Origin: Streptomyces glaucescens
GTDB taxonomy: Bacteria > Actinomycetota > Actinomycetes > Streptomycetales > Streptomycetaceae
Length of the DNA stretch: 64,000 bases
Assembly: GCF_000761215.1 (NCBI RefSeq)
Contig: NZ_CP009438.1
Span: forward strand, 1,116,001-1,180,000
Direction of reading: 5' to 3'
Position 1 is the stretch's first letter, and each line of letters begins with the position of its first letter. The translations under genes were made by a program, and so were the position numbers. Shown piece by piece: positions 24,491 to 34,214 of this stretch. The notes under the pieces are model-generated. The model did no database searches. It was given only the letters and a program-made list of their open reading frames with translations, and was not told the origin of the DNA.

Positions 24491-25569
24491 CGCCCACCCA
24501 CCATGGCTCCGTTGCGGCGGGTGAGGGTGAGGATTTCCTCCAGCAGTTCCACGCTTCCTCCGCCGCTTCCCCGTTCGTAGAGCCGCACTTCGGCGTGGTA
24601 GGCCCGGCGCGCCATCACCAGGTGCTTCCCGCGGAAGGCGGTGAGCGACCTGAGGGCTCTGCGCAGTCCCCGCGCGCTGGACCGGGCGTGTTCCCCGGCC
24701 GGGGTACGGGAATCCCGGCAGTTCCCGAGCGCGGCGACCACACGCGAGGTGATGGACGGCATCTCGGTCCACTCGGCATGCCGCTCGCGCCAGCCGGGCA
24801 GGGTGTGCGAGGCGACCTCGTCGCAGAAGGCGAGGTAGTCCCGGCTGCCCCGGTCGGAGGCCCAGAGCAGCAGGTCGATGAGGAAGAGCGGGATGTGCGC
24901 GGCGGCCGGCCCCATGTAGGTGCGGCCCGCTATGCGCACCTCCTCGAAGTAGGGTCTGAGCACGAGGGCGAAGAACTCGGGGGTGACGTCCGCGAGGACA
25001 CCGCTCATCGCCTTGTCGGCCGCCGTGATGTGCGATGCCAGCGACGCCATCCCGGCGGCGCCTTCGGGGGTGCGGAGGTCCTCGTACTGGAGGGAGCGCC
25101 CGACCGTGACCGCCTTCGCCAGCTCCGGCACGCAGGTGCGCACCGCGTGGATGAGACTGCGCTCCATCGGCTGCCCGCTGTAGAGCCGCTCGCGCTCCCC
25201 CACCGGGTTCCAGCAGGTGTAGTGGTAGACGGTGTCCCGCGGGATCATACGGGTGCGCCGCCCGAGGAGTTCGAACAGCTCGGTGGCGCCCGGGACGATG
25301 TCGAAGGCGGACACTCCGTGGCGTTTGAGGCTGCCGACGTACATTCCCAGGTCGCGCATGGCGGCAAGACATTCCGGCAGGGTGAAGGAGGCGATGCGCT
25401 CATGGGGAGGAAGGGCCTCCCGGAGGACGCGCGCCAGCGCGGCGACGTCCCCGTTCTCGTTCATCTTCGGCAATGACCCGAGGTCTTCGTCCAGCCCCAG
25501 CGGATCGAGCCGCCTGACCTTCTCACTGTGTTCCTCGGACGTCACGTCCAGGTGCGCCCTGCCGTCCAT
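24487..25569 (-). CDS. PrnB-family heme enzyme (TDO/IDO superfamily)
   Basis: A 360-residue protein that I assign to the monodechloroaminopyrrolnitrin synthase (PrnB) family, heme enzymes of the tryptophan/indoleamine dioxygenase superfamily. The superfamily pattern Arg-x2-His followed by a glycine-rich loop is visible as FRGKHLVMARRAY, then YERGSGGGS, with the predicted proximal heme ligand at His316. Other segments are VYHYTCWNPVG, PYFEEVRIAGRTYMGPAAAH and LLLWASDRGSRDYLAF. The length matches PrnB (about 360). ATG 25569 has GGAGAG nine bases upstream; TTG 25578 and GTG 25575 are possible alternatives. Codon choice is slightly less GC-biased than in the neighbours. No other prn gene (halogenase, PrnD) is near, so the product is not pyrrolnitrin. 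Confidence 0.8.
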   Translation of the reverse strand: MDGRAHLDVTSEEHSEKVRRLDPLGLDEDLGSLPKMNENGDVAALARVLREALPPHERIASFTLPECLAAMRDLGMYVGSLKRHGVSAFDIVPGATELFELLGRRTRMIPRDTVYHYTCWNPVGERERLYSGQPMERSLIHAVRTCVPELAKAVTVGRSLQYEDLRTPEGAAGMASLASHITAADKAMSGVLADVTPEFFALVLRPYFEEVRIAGRTYMGPAAAHIPLFLIDLLLWASDRGSRDYLAFCDEVASHTLPGWRERHAEWTEMPSITSRVVAALGNCRDSRTPAGEHARSSARGLRRALRSLTAFRGKHLVMARRAYHAEVRLYERGSGGGSVELLEEILTLTRRNGAMVGGR

Positions 25570-25646
25570 GTGCACCAACTCTCCGACGAGGATCCATGAG
25601 CCGCCCGCCGGGCACGAAGGTAGTACGGACCGGACAATGCCTTCTT

Positions 25647-25668
25647 TGGCCTGAAACTAAGGTGAAAC
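25647..25668 (-). promoter_or_regulatory. Direct GTTTC repeats upstream of the PrnB operon
   Basis: On the minus strand GTTTCACCTTA is followed immediately by GTTTCAGGCCA, two 11-base units in tandem, about 80-100 bases before the PrnB-like start and in the most A+T-rich patch of the locus. The spacing of 11 and the GTTTCACC core resemble PHO-box direct repeats, but the match is weak. It may be an activator site or part of the promoter. Confidence 0.3.
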
Positions 25669-25743
25669 CAACCCTCGCGGGGGCGGACTCCACAGGACGG
25701 AGGGGTGGACGGCACACGGCGGCGGGATGGCCGGAACATGACG

Positions 25744-25776
25744 GAGGGGCGGCCGGTGTGGCACCGGCCGCCCCTC
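25744..25776 (-). terminator. Hairpin terminator after the tripeptidyl aminopeptidase gene
   Basis: A perfect 15-bp stem (GAGGGGCGGCCGGTG at 25744-25758 pairing with 25762-25776) with a 3-base loop lies 19 bases beyond the aminopeptidase stop. It insulates the PrnB operon, which starts further along the same strand. Confidence 0.85.
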
Positions 25777-25794
25777 GGCTCGTACGGATCGCGC

Positions 25795-27429
25795 CTACGG
25801 CTTGGGCGTGGCGTGCGGGGCGCAGGTCACGTCCCCGGCATCCAGCTTCCCGGTGAGCAGGTAGGCGTCCACGCGCTCGTTGATGCAGGAGTTGGCCAGG
25901 CCGGTCACCCCGTGGGAGCCGGCGTCCCGCTCGGTGATCAGGCGGGATCCCTTGAAGCGCTTGTGCAGTTCGAGCGCACCGCCGTAAGGGGTGGCCGCGT
26001 CCCGCTCCGCCTGGACGATCAGCACCGGCGGCAGGCCCTTGCCGGTCCGCACGTCCACCGGGGTCCGCTGCTTGACCGGCCAGGTCGCGCACGGCAGGTT
26101 CATCCAGGCGTTGGACCAGGTGAGGAACGGGTGGTCGCGGTGCAGCCGGGTGTTGTCCCGGTCCCAGCGCTCCCAGCTCGTCGGCCACTTGGCGTCGGCG
26201 CACTCGACCGCCGTGTAGACGGCGTTGCCGTTCTCGGCGGCGGCGTTGCCCGCGGTGTCGCCGAGGTCGGGGGCGGCGGCGTCGACGAGGGCCTGGGTGT
26301 CGCCCGCGACGTACTTGCTGAACACGGTGGCCACGGAGACCCACGCGGAGTCGTAGTACGGCGCGCTCTGGAAGAAGCCGGTCAGTTCGGCCGGGCCGAC
26401 GACGCCGCCGATGGGCTCCTTCTTGGCGGTGGCGCGCAACTGGAGCCACTTGGCCTGGACCTCGGCGCGGGTGGTGCCGAGGTGGAAGGTGGCGTCGTTC
26501 CGGGCGACCCAGTCCTGCCAGTCCTGCCAGCGGGTCTCGAAGGCGACGTCCTGGTCCAGGTTGGCCTGGTACCAGATCTTCTCGCGGGACGGGTTGACCA
26601 CGCTGTCGGTGATCATCCGGCGCACGTGGCCCGGGAAGAGGGTGCCGTAGACGGCGCCCAGGTAGGTGCCGTAGGAGACGCCGAGGAAGTTGAGCTTGCG
26701 CTCGCCGAGCGCGGCGCGGATGACGTCGAGGTCGCGCGCGGTGTTCGGGGTCGTCATGTGCGGCAGCATGGCGGCGCTGCGCTCGTAGCAGCCCTCGGCG
26801 TACTCGCGGGCCAGCTTGCGCTGGGCGAGCTTGTCGGCCTCGGAGTCGGGCACCGGGTCCAACTTGGGCGCCTTGACGAACTCCTGCGGGTCGACGCAGG
26901 AGATGGGCGCCGACTTGCCGACGCCGCGCGGGTCGAAGCCGACGAAGTCGTAGGCCTTGGCGACGTTCTGCCACACCGGCGCCTTGGTGGTGACGCGGCG
27001 CGGGAAGCGCAGGCCGGAACCGCCGGGCCCGCCCGGGTTGTAGACGAGGGCGCCCTGCCGTTCGGCCCGGGTGCCGGTGTTGCCGATGCGGTCGACAGCG
27101 ATCTCGATCTGCTTGCCGTACGGCTTGGCGTAGTCGAGCGGCACGGTGACCCAGCCGCACTGGATGGGCTTCTCCAGCCCCCAGTCCGCCGGGCAGTCCT
27201 GCCAGTCGATGCCCTGGTGGGCGGCGCGGGCCGCGGCGATCGCGACGCCCCGGGCCTCGCGGTCCTGACCGTGACGGGCCCCGGCGGCGGCCCGGTCGGT
27301 GCCGGTCGTGGCGCCCGCGTCGGCGCTGGCCGTCGGTGCCGCGACCGCGCCGGCTATCAGGGTCGCCGCGACGAGTGCTCCGGCCGAGCCGAGCGCCGCC
27401 GTCCGCCTGTTCGGTCTGTTGTCCCTCAA
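25795..27429 (-). CDS. Secreted tripeptidyl aminopeptidase, alpha/beta hydrolase S33 type
   Basis: A 544-residue exported serine peptidase that removes N-terminal tripeptides outside the cell. A Sec signal peptide (basic NRPNRRT, hydrophobic AGALVAATLIAGAVA, then ASA) opens it. The nucleophile is in GVSYGTYLGAVYG, the oxyanion strand is VYNPGGPGGSGL, the acid is likely Asp in AERDAATPYGG, and the catalytic His is in AGSHGV. A C-terminal TAP-like domain follows. The start is a TTG at 27429, with GGGGGAGA seven bases upstream. The TTGA overlaps the extended ureD frame by four bases. Confidence 0.9.
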   Translation of the reverse strand: MRDNRPNRRTAALGSAGALVAATLIAGAVAAPTASADAGATTGTDRAAAGARHGQDREARGVAIAAARAAHQGIDWQDCPADWGLEKPIQCGWVTVPLDYAKPYGKQIEIAVDRIGNTGTRAERQGALVYNPGGPGGSGLRFPRRVTTKAPVWQNVAKAYDFVGFDPRGVGKSAPISCVDPQEFVKAPKLDPVPDSEADKLAQRKLAREYAEGCYERSAAMLPHMTTPNTARDLDVIRAALGERKLNFLGVSYGTYLGAVYGTLFPGHVRRMITDSVVNPSREKIWYQANLDQDVAFETRWQDWQDWVARNDATFHLGTTRAEVQAKWLQLRATAKKEPIGGVVGPAELTGFFQSAPYYDSAWVSVATVFSKYVAGDTQALVDAAAPDLGDTAGNAAAENGNAVYTAVECADAKWPTSWERWDRDNTRLHRDHPFLTWSNAWMNLPCATWPVKQRTPVDVRTGKGLPPVLIVQAERDAATPYGGALELHKRFKGSRLITERDAGSHGVTGLANSCINERVDAYLLTGKLDAGDVTCAPHATPKP

Positions 27430-28330
27430 GTCGGGTCTCCCCCTGCGTCGTTGCGTGGACAGGGGGATCCTGGCCGCTGGGCGGGTGCCGGGAACAGGGG
27501 CGCACCGGCTTCTTTGCCAATCCGATAACCGGATAAAGCCATCCCGCTGAGCGGAGCGCCCGTACGGGGGGACTGTCCGAGGTCCGCCAGCGCCGCGTCC
27601 AGCAGCCCGCGCAGCCGCAGCGCGTCCGGCGCCACCGCGCTCACCAGTACGGCGGGCCCGGCGAGGGGCAGCACGGCGGCCCCCTCCCCGAGCGTCCGCG
27701 CCGCCGGCGCGCGCGCCGCGAACTCCGGGCGCGCCACCACGAGCTGCCCCACCGCGCGGTGCCCGCCCAGCCCGGCGGGCCCGTCCCAGCCGCCGGGCGC
27801 CCCGGGCCCGCACGCCAGTTCCTGGTCGAGCACGAGCCGCCCGCCCGTCCGCACCGTCAGACGGCTGGTCAGCCTGCCGGGGGCCTCACCCGTCCGCCCG
27901 AGCACCTGCTCCTCGCGCAGCACCAGCCGCCCGCCGGCCGCCAGGTCGACGCGGGTGCGCACGGTCAGCTCACTGCCGGCCGCGCAGATCAGCTGCTCGG
28001 GCAGCCAGTGCAGCTCGCCGCCCTCGGCCACGGTGAGCCGTACGTCGTAGCGGGCCCCGCCCCCGGCCTGACCCGGCAGGGCGATGGTGGCGGCGGCCGA
28101 GCCGACCCGCAGCCGGGCGTGCTCGGCGGCCTCCGCCGCGACGGTGAGGTGGTCGCCGCCCAGCGGTGCGCTCATCGCGCCGACGAGCAGGACTCGCGCC
28201 TCGCCCTCGTTCCCGCGGGTCCGCCGCAGGGCCAGCGGGGCCTCGCCCGTGAGGACGGGCAGCGCCGTACCGCCCCGGCCGTCGGCCACGGCGCGGATCC
28301 GGGCCGTGGCCCGTACCCCGGTGGCCGCGG

Positions 28331-28334
<4 letters not shown>
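27426..28334 (-). CDS. ureD: Urease accessory protein UreD (UreH)
   Basis: A 302-residue scaffold protein that with UreF and UreG delivers nickel to apo-urease. Recognisable segments are [40 protein letters not shown] and [16 protein letters not shown]. The GTG at 28334 overlaps the ureG stop (GTGA); an in-frame GTG at 28343 is also possible. The conserved domain seems to end near [11 protein letters not shown] (about 27580). The last 50-odd residues are unlike UreD, contain a TTA codon, and run into the start of the aminopeptidase gene. Alternatively this tail is simply read-through of a promoter region. Confidence 0.86.
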
Positions 28335-29008
<674 letters not shown>

Positions 29009-29239
29009 GGCAGCTCCTGTTTCAGCCGGGCCTGGGACACCGGCCCGTCCGATGCCTGCGAACGGGGCCGTTCAGGCCGGAAGGGGTCCGGGGCGCAGCC
29101 CCGGGGTCGGGAACGGGGAAGGGCAGGGGGCGGGAAGGGAAGGGCAGGGGCGGGAGACGGACGGGACGCCGGAGACGGGCAGGGGGCGGGAGACGGGCAG
29201 GGGGCGGGAGACGGGCAGGGGGCGGGGCCCTGCCACGCC
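29009..29239. repeat. ureF-ureG intergenic region with 18-bp tandem repeats
   Basis: Three perfect tandem copies of an 18-bp G-rich unit (GGAGACGGGCAGGGGGCG) occupy 29171-29224. Decayed relatives (GGGAAGGGAAGGGCAGGGG) start at about 29111. This interrupts an operon whose other junctions overlap or are nearly contiguous. No gene is supported here. The G-runs on the plus strand could form quadruplexes. Confidence 0.8.
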
Positions 29240-29914
29240 CTACGACGCGAACAGCCTGACGGGCCGGGCCGCGTGCTGCTCGGCCGCGATCTCCAGCAAC
29301 GGGCCGGAGCACGCGGGCAGGGCGTCGACGCCCTCGACGGCGGCCGCCCGCGCCGCCGTGACGGCTTGCTCCGCGACACGGTCCAGCTCCGGCGCCAGCC
29401 GCGCGAGCACCCCGGTCGCGTCGAACGGATCGAGACTCAGCAGGCGCACCGTCGCCGTCGCGGGCCCGCTGACGCTCTCGTACGCGGCGCAGTACGCGGC
29501 GTCCGCCGGGCCGAGCCCCGCGGCCCGCGCGGCGAGCCCGAGCACCACCGGCTGATGCGCCCCCTTGGGGAAGGCACCGGCCAGGGCGTCGAGTTCGGCG
29601 GACGGCCAGGCCGCCCGCGCGGCACGCGTCAGCTGCCGCCCCAGCCTGCGCGCGGCGGTGCGCAGCGCGGGCGACGGCGTGCGCGCGTCCGCGGCGGCGT
29701 CGAGTCCGGCGGCGTCCACACCGAGTGCAGCGGCCGCGGCGAGGGCGGCCGAGACCAGCCCCGCCGTGTGGAGCCGGCCCCGGCAGAAGTCCTCCAGGCC
29801 GGCCGCTGCGGTGATCCGTCCGGCCCGCACCGCCGCCTCGGCCCCGCCGGAGTGCGCGTGGCCTCCGGCGGGGAACCGGCCGTCGGCGAGGACGAGCAGG
29901 GCTGCGCGCGTCAT
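29240..29914 (-). CDS. ureF: Urease accessory protein UreF
   Basis: A 224-residue helical accessory protein that joins UreD and UreG in the urease activation complex. Recognisable segments are LVLADGRFPAGGHAHSGG, CRGRLHTAGLVSAA and the AYCAAYESVSGPATATVRLL region. Its ATG shares a base with the ureC stop (TGATG). The sequence is very alanine-rich, as in other streptomycete UreF proteins. Confidence 0.94.
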   Translation of the reverse strand: MTRAALLVLADGRFPAGGHAHSGGAEAAVRAGRITAAAGLEDFCRGRLHTAGLVSAALAAAAALGVDAAGLDAAADARTPSPALRTAARRLGRQLTRAARAAWPSAELDALAGAFPKGAHQPVVLGLAARAAGLGPADAAYCAAYESVSGPATATVRLLSLDPFDATGVLARLAPELDRVAEQAVTAARAAAVEGVDALPACSGPLLEIAAEQHAARPVRLFAS

Positions 29915-31635
29915 CAGAAGAGGAAGTAGCGCTGGGCCATGGGCAGTTCCGCGGCCGGTACCGCCTCGACCAGCTCCCCGTCGATGCGTACGGCGAAGCT
30001 GTCGGGGTCGATCCGGACGTCGGGCCGGGCGGCGTTCTCGCGCATGTCCGCCTTGGTCACCCCGCGCGTCGACTCGATGGCCACGAACCGCTTGCCGAGC
30101 GCCAGCCGCTCAGCCAGCCCGTCGTCCAGGGCGAGCGGCGCCACGAAGTTGACCGAGTTGGCGGCGGGCGCCCGGCCGATCGCGCCGTACATGGGCCGGG
30201 GCAGGACCGGCTGCGGGGTGGGGATGGAGGCGTTGGCGTCACCCATCTGCGCGTAGGCGATCTGCCCGCCTTTGAGGACGAGGAGCGGCTTGACGCCGAA
30301 GAAGGCCGGTTCCCACAGCACCAGGTCGGCGAGCTTGCCGCGCTCGACGGAGCCGATCTCGTGGGCGAGTCCCTGGGCGAGCGCCGGGTTGATCGTGTAC
30401 TTGGCGACGTACCGCCGCACCCGGTGGTTGTCCGCGCGCCCGTCGCCGGGCAGGGCGCCGCGCCGCCGCTTCATCACGTGCGCGGTCTGCCAGGTGCGCA
30501 GCACGACCTCGCCGACGCGGCCCATGGCCTGCGAGTCGGAGGAGATGATCGAGATGGCGCCCAGGTCGTGCAGGACGTCCTCGGCGCCGATCGTCGAGGG
30601 CCGGATGCGGGACTCGGCGAACGCGAGGTCCTCGGGGACGGCCGGGTTCAGGTGGTGGCACACCATCAGCATGTCGAGGTGTTCCTCGGCGGTGTTGACG
30701 GTGAACGGGCGGGTCGGATTGGTCGAACTGGGCAGCACGTGCGGCTCGGAGACCACGGTCATGATGTCCGGCGCGTGCCCGCCGCCCGCGCCCTCGGTGT
30801 GGTACGCGTGGATGCCGCGCCCCGCGATCGCGGCGAGGGTGTCCCCGACGAACCCCGCCTCGTTGAGGGTGTCCGTGTGGATGGCGACCTGGACGCCGGT
30901 CCGGCCGGCGACGGTGAGCGCGGCGTCGATGACGGCGGGGGTGGAGCCCCAGTCCTCGTGCAGCTTCAGCCCGAGCGCGCCGCCGCGGATCTGGGACAGC
31001 ATCGCCTCGTGGGAGACGGTGTTGCCCTTGCCGAGGAGACCGATGTTGAGCGGGTAGTGCTCCATCGCCTCCAGCATCCGGGCCAGGTGCCAGGGGCCGG
31101 GGGTGACCGTGGTGGCCTTGGAGCCCTCGGCGGGGCCGGTGCCGCCGCCGACGAGCGTGGTGATGCCCGACGCCAGTGCCTCGTCGGCGACCTGCGGGCA
31201 GATGAAGTGGACGTGCGCGTCGATGGCTCCGGCGGTGACGATCCGTCCGTTGCCCGCGATGACCTCGGTCTCCGGGCCGAGCACCAGCTCGGGGTGGACG
31301 CCGTCCATGGTGTCGGGGTTGCCCGCCTTGCCGATGCCGGTGATCCGGCCGTCCCGGATGCCGATGTCGGCTTTGACGACGCCCCAGTGGTCGACGATCA
31401 CGGCGCCCGTGACGACCGTGTCGGGGGTGCCGTCGGCCCGGGTGGCCCGGGACTGGCCCATGGACTCGCGGATGACCTTGCCGCCGCCGAACACGGCCTC
31501 GTCGCCGGCGAGTCCGGGACCGCCGCAGCGGTCCTCCTCGATCTCCACGAGCAGATCGGTGTCGGCGAGCCGGATCCGGTCGCCGGTGGTCGGGCCGAAC
31601 AGATCGGCGTACGCGGCGCGGGAGAGTTCAGGCAT
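29914..31635 (-). CDS. ureC: Urease alpha subunit
   Basis: The 573-residue catalytic subunit hydrolysing urea to ammonia and carbamate at a dinickel centre. The nickel-binding HVHF motif is in [12 protein letters not shown], the carbamylated lysine in [12 protein letters not shown], and the active-site flap in [20 protein letters not shown]. The length equals the family norm of about 570. It overlaps ureB by eight bases and shares a base with ureF. Confidence 0.98.
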   Translation of the reverse strand: MPELSRAAYADLFGPTTGDRIRLADTDLLVEIEEDRCGGPGLAGDEAVFGGGKVIRESMGQSRATRADGTPDTVVTGAVIVDHWGVVKADIGIRDGRITGIGKAGNPDTMDGVHPELVLGPETEVIAGNGRIVTAGAIDAHVHFICPQVADEALASGITTLVGGGTGPAEGSKATTVTPGPWHLARMLEAMEHYPLNIGLLGKGNTVSHEAMLSQIRGGALGLKLHEDWGSTPAVIDAALTVAGRTGVQVAIHTDTLNEAGFVGDTLAAIAGRGIHAYHTEGAGGGHAPDIMTVVSEPHVLPSSTNPTRPFTVNTAEEHLDMLMVCHHLNPAVPEDLAFAESRIRPSTIGAEDVLHDLGAISIISSDSQAMGRVGEVVLRTWQTAHVMKRRRGALPGDGRADNHRVRRYVAKYTINPALAQGLAHEIGSVERGKLADLVLWEPAFFGVKPLLVLKGGQIAYAQMGDANASIPTPQPVLPRPMYGAIGRAPAANSVNFVAPLALDDGLAERLALGKRFVAIESTRGVTKADMRENAARPDVRIDPDSFAVRIDGELVEAVPAAELPMAQRYFLF

Positions 31636-31939
31636 CGAGGGCGCCTCCGGTCCGGCCGCGCAGTCCGGGCACGATCCGGGCGCCGGCGATCGGGACGAGT
31701 TCGACGTCGACGGGGATGCCGGGCTCGAACCGTACGGCGGTGCCGGCGGCGACGTGGAGCCGCTTGCCGCGCGCGGCGGCCCGGTCGAAGCGCAGGCCGG
31801 GGTTGGCCTCGGCGAAGTGGTAGTGGGAGCCGACCTGGACCGGCCGGTCGGCGGCGTTGAGGACGGTCAGCCGGGTGACCTCGCGGCCCGCGTTGACGAC
31901 GATCGGGTCCTCGGCGAACAGGATCTCTCCGGGAATCAT
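31628..31939 (-). CDS. ureB: Urease beta subunit
   Basis: A 103-residue structural subunit of urease. It shows the standard beginning [18 protein letters not shown] and the conserved [18 protein letters not shown] segment. It starts ten bases after ureA and overlaps ureC by eight bases. Confidence 0.97.
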   Translation of the reverse strand: MIPGEILFAEDPIVVNAGREVTRLTVLNAADRPVQVGSHYHFAEANPGLRFDRAAARGKRLHVAAGTAVRFEPGIPVDVELVPIAGARIVPGLRGRTGGALDA

Positions 31940-31949
31940 CGGGGCCGCC

Positions 31950-32252
<303 letters not shown>

Positions 32253-32439
32253 GTCCCACCTCACATCCTCGCTCCGGGCCGTGCGGGGCCCGGCTGCCGC
32301 GGCCACCGCGTCGGGGACAGATGTAACACACAAACAAATGGCGCGATTCGGCGCGATCGGGAAAGAAGAACCCCTGGTGGCGTGGAGCGGCAGGCTAGTT
32401 CGCCGGAGTTTCAACGACGTTAACCGGCCCTTGGTGCGG

Positions 32440-33069
32440 TCATGACCCCTTGCTGGTCCGCCCCATACTCATCAGCGCCCGCAGTCCGTTGCGGAGCACC
32501 TCGACCGGCACCGGCCCGAACAGCGACTGCTGCACGATGAATCCCTGCGCGGCGGCGATCATGGTGCGGGCCACGTCGTCCGCGGGGAGGTCGTCCCGCA
32601 TCGCCCCGTCGCGCTGGTAGGCCCGGACGACCGCGGTCCAGGCCGCCCGCACCGCGTCGTAGCCCTCGCGGAGCACGGCGGCCAGTTCCTCGTTGCGCGC
32701 GGTCTCCGTCCACACCTGGACGACGAGCCGCGGGAAGGCCGGCTGCCCGTCGGCGCCGAGGAACCCGCGGGCCTCCAGCGTCCTTCCGAGGACGGTGGCG
32801 ACCAGGACGTCGGGGGGCGGCGGCGGGCTCTGCCGGGCGGCCTCCTCGAACGCGGCCCGCACCTCCCCCATGACCTCGGCGACGATCGCGCCGATCAGCT
32901 CCTCCTTGCCGCTGAAGTACCGGTAGACGGCGCCCGCGGAGAGGTCGACCTCCTTGAGCACGTCCTGCATGGAGGTGGCGTGGAAGCCGTTGCGGGCGAA
33001 GCAGAGCGCGGCGCCGTCGAGGATCTGCCGGCGGCGGGCGTCGAGGTGTTCCTGGGATACGCGGGCCAT
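32440..33069 (-). CDS. TetR-family transcriptional regulator
   Basis: A 209-residue repressor. The helix-turn-helix occupies about residues 8-55 ([39 protein letters not shown]). The C-terminal ligand domain ([33 protein letters not shown]) is of the TetR_C/AcrR type. ATG 33069 fits the family, and upstream in-frame sequence is the operator region. It diverges from a membrane protein at 33207, and two copies of a near-palindromic site lie between them, so it very likely represses that gene and itself. Confidence 0.93.
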   Translation of the reverse strand: MARVSQEHLDARRRQILDGAALCFARNGFHATSMQDVLKEVDLSAGAVYRYFSGKEELIGAIVAEVMGEVRAAFEEAARQSPPPPPDVLVATVLGRTLEARGFLGADGQPAFPRLVVQVWTETARNEELAAVLREGYDAVRAAWTAVVRAYQRDGAMRDDLPADDVARTMIAAAQGFIVQQSLFGPVPVEVLRNGLRALMSMGRTSKGS

Positions 33070-33081
33070 GGTCCACAACCT

Positions 33082-33098
33082 AAAACGAACATTCCTTC
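33082..33098. promoter_or_regulatory. TetR operator copy 1
   Basis: AAAACGAACATTCCTTC. It repeats at 33138-33154 with two mismatches, and the GAACATTC core is partly palindromic. It lies 13 bases from the TetR start. Confidence 0.6.
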
Positions 33099-33137
33099 TT
33101 GACAAGGAACGGCGTCGGCGGGACGGTGAAGACAAGA

Positions 33138-33154
33138 AAAACGAACGATCCTTC
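33138..33154. promoter_or_regulatory. TetR operator copy 2
   Basis: AAAACGAACGATCCTTC; GAACGATCCTTC is a palindrome but for one base. It is 56 bp from copy 1 and 53 bases before the membrane protein start at 33207. A+T-rich DNA around both copies contrasts with the surroundings. Confidence 0.6.
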
Positions 33155-33206
33155 GCCAAGACGGCGTCCCTTCCCGGGCGCCGGCGACCAGGCTCCAGGA
33201 GATCCC

Positions 33207-34214
33207 ATGTCCGCTCCCCGCACCCCGGCCGCGGCACACCGGCTGATCGCGGTCGTCGCCCTCGTCCCGCTGATGGCCGCGCTGGCCCTGTGGGCCTTCG
33301 CCTGGCCCGCCGCCCGCACCGCCCCGCGCGACCTGCCGCTCGGCGTCGCCGGCCCCGCCGCCGCGGCCGCGCAGGCCGAACAGCGGCTGACCCGGCACGA
33401 GGGCGCCTTCGAGATCCACCGCTACCCCGACGAGGCCGCCGCCCGCGACGCGATAGCGGACCGGGAGGTGTACGGCGCGGTCGTCGTCACCGGGCACGGC
33501 CCCCGGCTGCTCACCGCCTCCGCCGCGAGCCCGGCGGTCGCGCAGCTGCTGCGGCAGGCGGTGGCCGGGCCCGCCGCCGACGGCGGCGGGCACGTCCCGG
33601 TGGCCGACGTCGTGGCCGCCCCGGCGGACGATCCGCGCGGCGCGGCCTTCGCCGCCGGCGCGCTGCCCCTCACGCTGGCCGGACTGGCGGCCGGCGCCGC
33701 GGTCACCCTGCTGGGGCTGCGCGGGCTGCCCGCCGTGGCGGCGCTCGGCGGCGCCTCCGCCGCGGTCGGCGTGGTCGCCGCCGCGATCACGCACAGCTGG
33801 CTGGGCGTGCTGACCGGCCACTGGTGGGCCGAGGCCGGGGTGTTCGGGCTGGTCTCGCTGGCCGTGGCGAGCGCCGTCGCGGGGCTCGCCGCCCTCCTGG
33901 GCACCGCCGGGATGGGCCTCACGGCCGCCGTGATGATGCTGCTCGGCAACCCGTTCTCCGGCGCCTCCTCCGCACCGGAGATGCTGCCGGCGCCCGCCGG
34001 GGCGCTCGGCCAGTGGCTGCCGCCGGGCGCCGGGGTGTCCCTGTTGCGCTCGGTGGCGTACTTCGACGGCGCGGCGGCGACCGGCCCGGCCCTCATCCTG
34101 ACCTGGTGGGCGGTACTGGGACTCGGGGCGGTGCTGCTCGGCGCGGCCCTGAGGCCCGGCCCGCAGGCGCCGGCCGGACGGGCGGCCGAGCGCGAGCCCG
34201 CACTCGCCCGCTGA
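33207..34214 (+). CDS. Polytopic membrane protein, ABC-2/YhgE-like permease fold
   Basis: A 335-residue membrane protein. One N-terminal helix (LIAVVALVPLMAALALWAFAW) is followed by an extracytoplasmic domain of about 130 residues, then about five helices from residue 150 on (for example LTLAGLAAGAAVTLLGLRGL and GVFGLVSLAVASAVAGLAAL), and a basic C-terminal tail. This topology matches DUF3533/ABC-2 type permeases, which act in export or membrane stress. There is no ATPase partner. CCAGGAG lies a few bases before the ATG. It is likely repressed by the divergent TetR protein and is probably an efflux component. Confidence 0.75.
   Translation: MSAPRTPAAAHRLIAVVALVPLMAALALWAFAWPAARTAPRDLPLGVAGPAAAAAQAEQRLTRHEGAFEIHRYPDEAAARDAIADREVYGAVVVTGHGPRLLTASAASPAVAQLLRQAVAGPAADGGGHVPVADVVAAPADDPRGAAFAAGALPLTLAGLAAGAAVTLLGLRGLPAVAALGGASAAVGVVAAAITHSWLGVLTGHWWAEAGVFGLVSLAVASAVAGLAALLGTAGMGLTAAVMMLLGNPFSGASSAPEMLPAPAGALGQWLPPGAGVSLLRSVAYFDGAAATGPALILTWWAVLGLGAVLLGAALRPGPQAPAGRAAEREPALAR

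Noticed and set aside
24487..25569. Pyrrolnitrin biosynthesis cluster
   Set aside because: Only the PrnB-type gene is present. The flavoprotein lacks halogenase motifs, and no PrnC or Rieske PrnD is found in the window.
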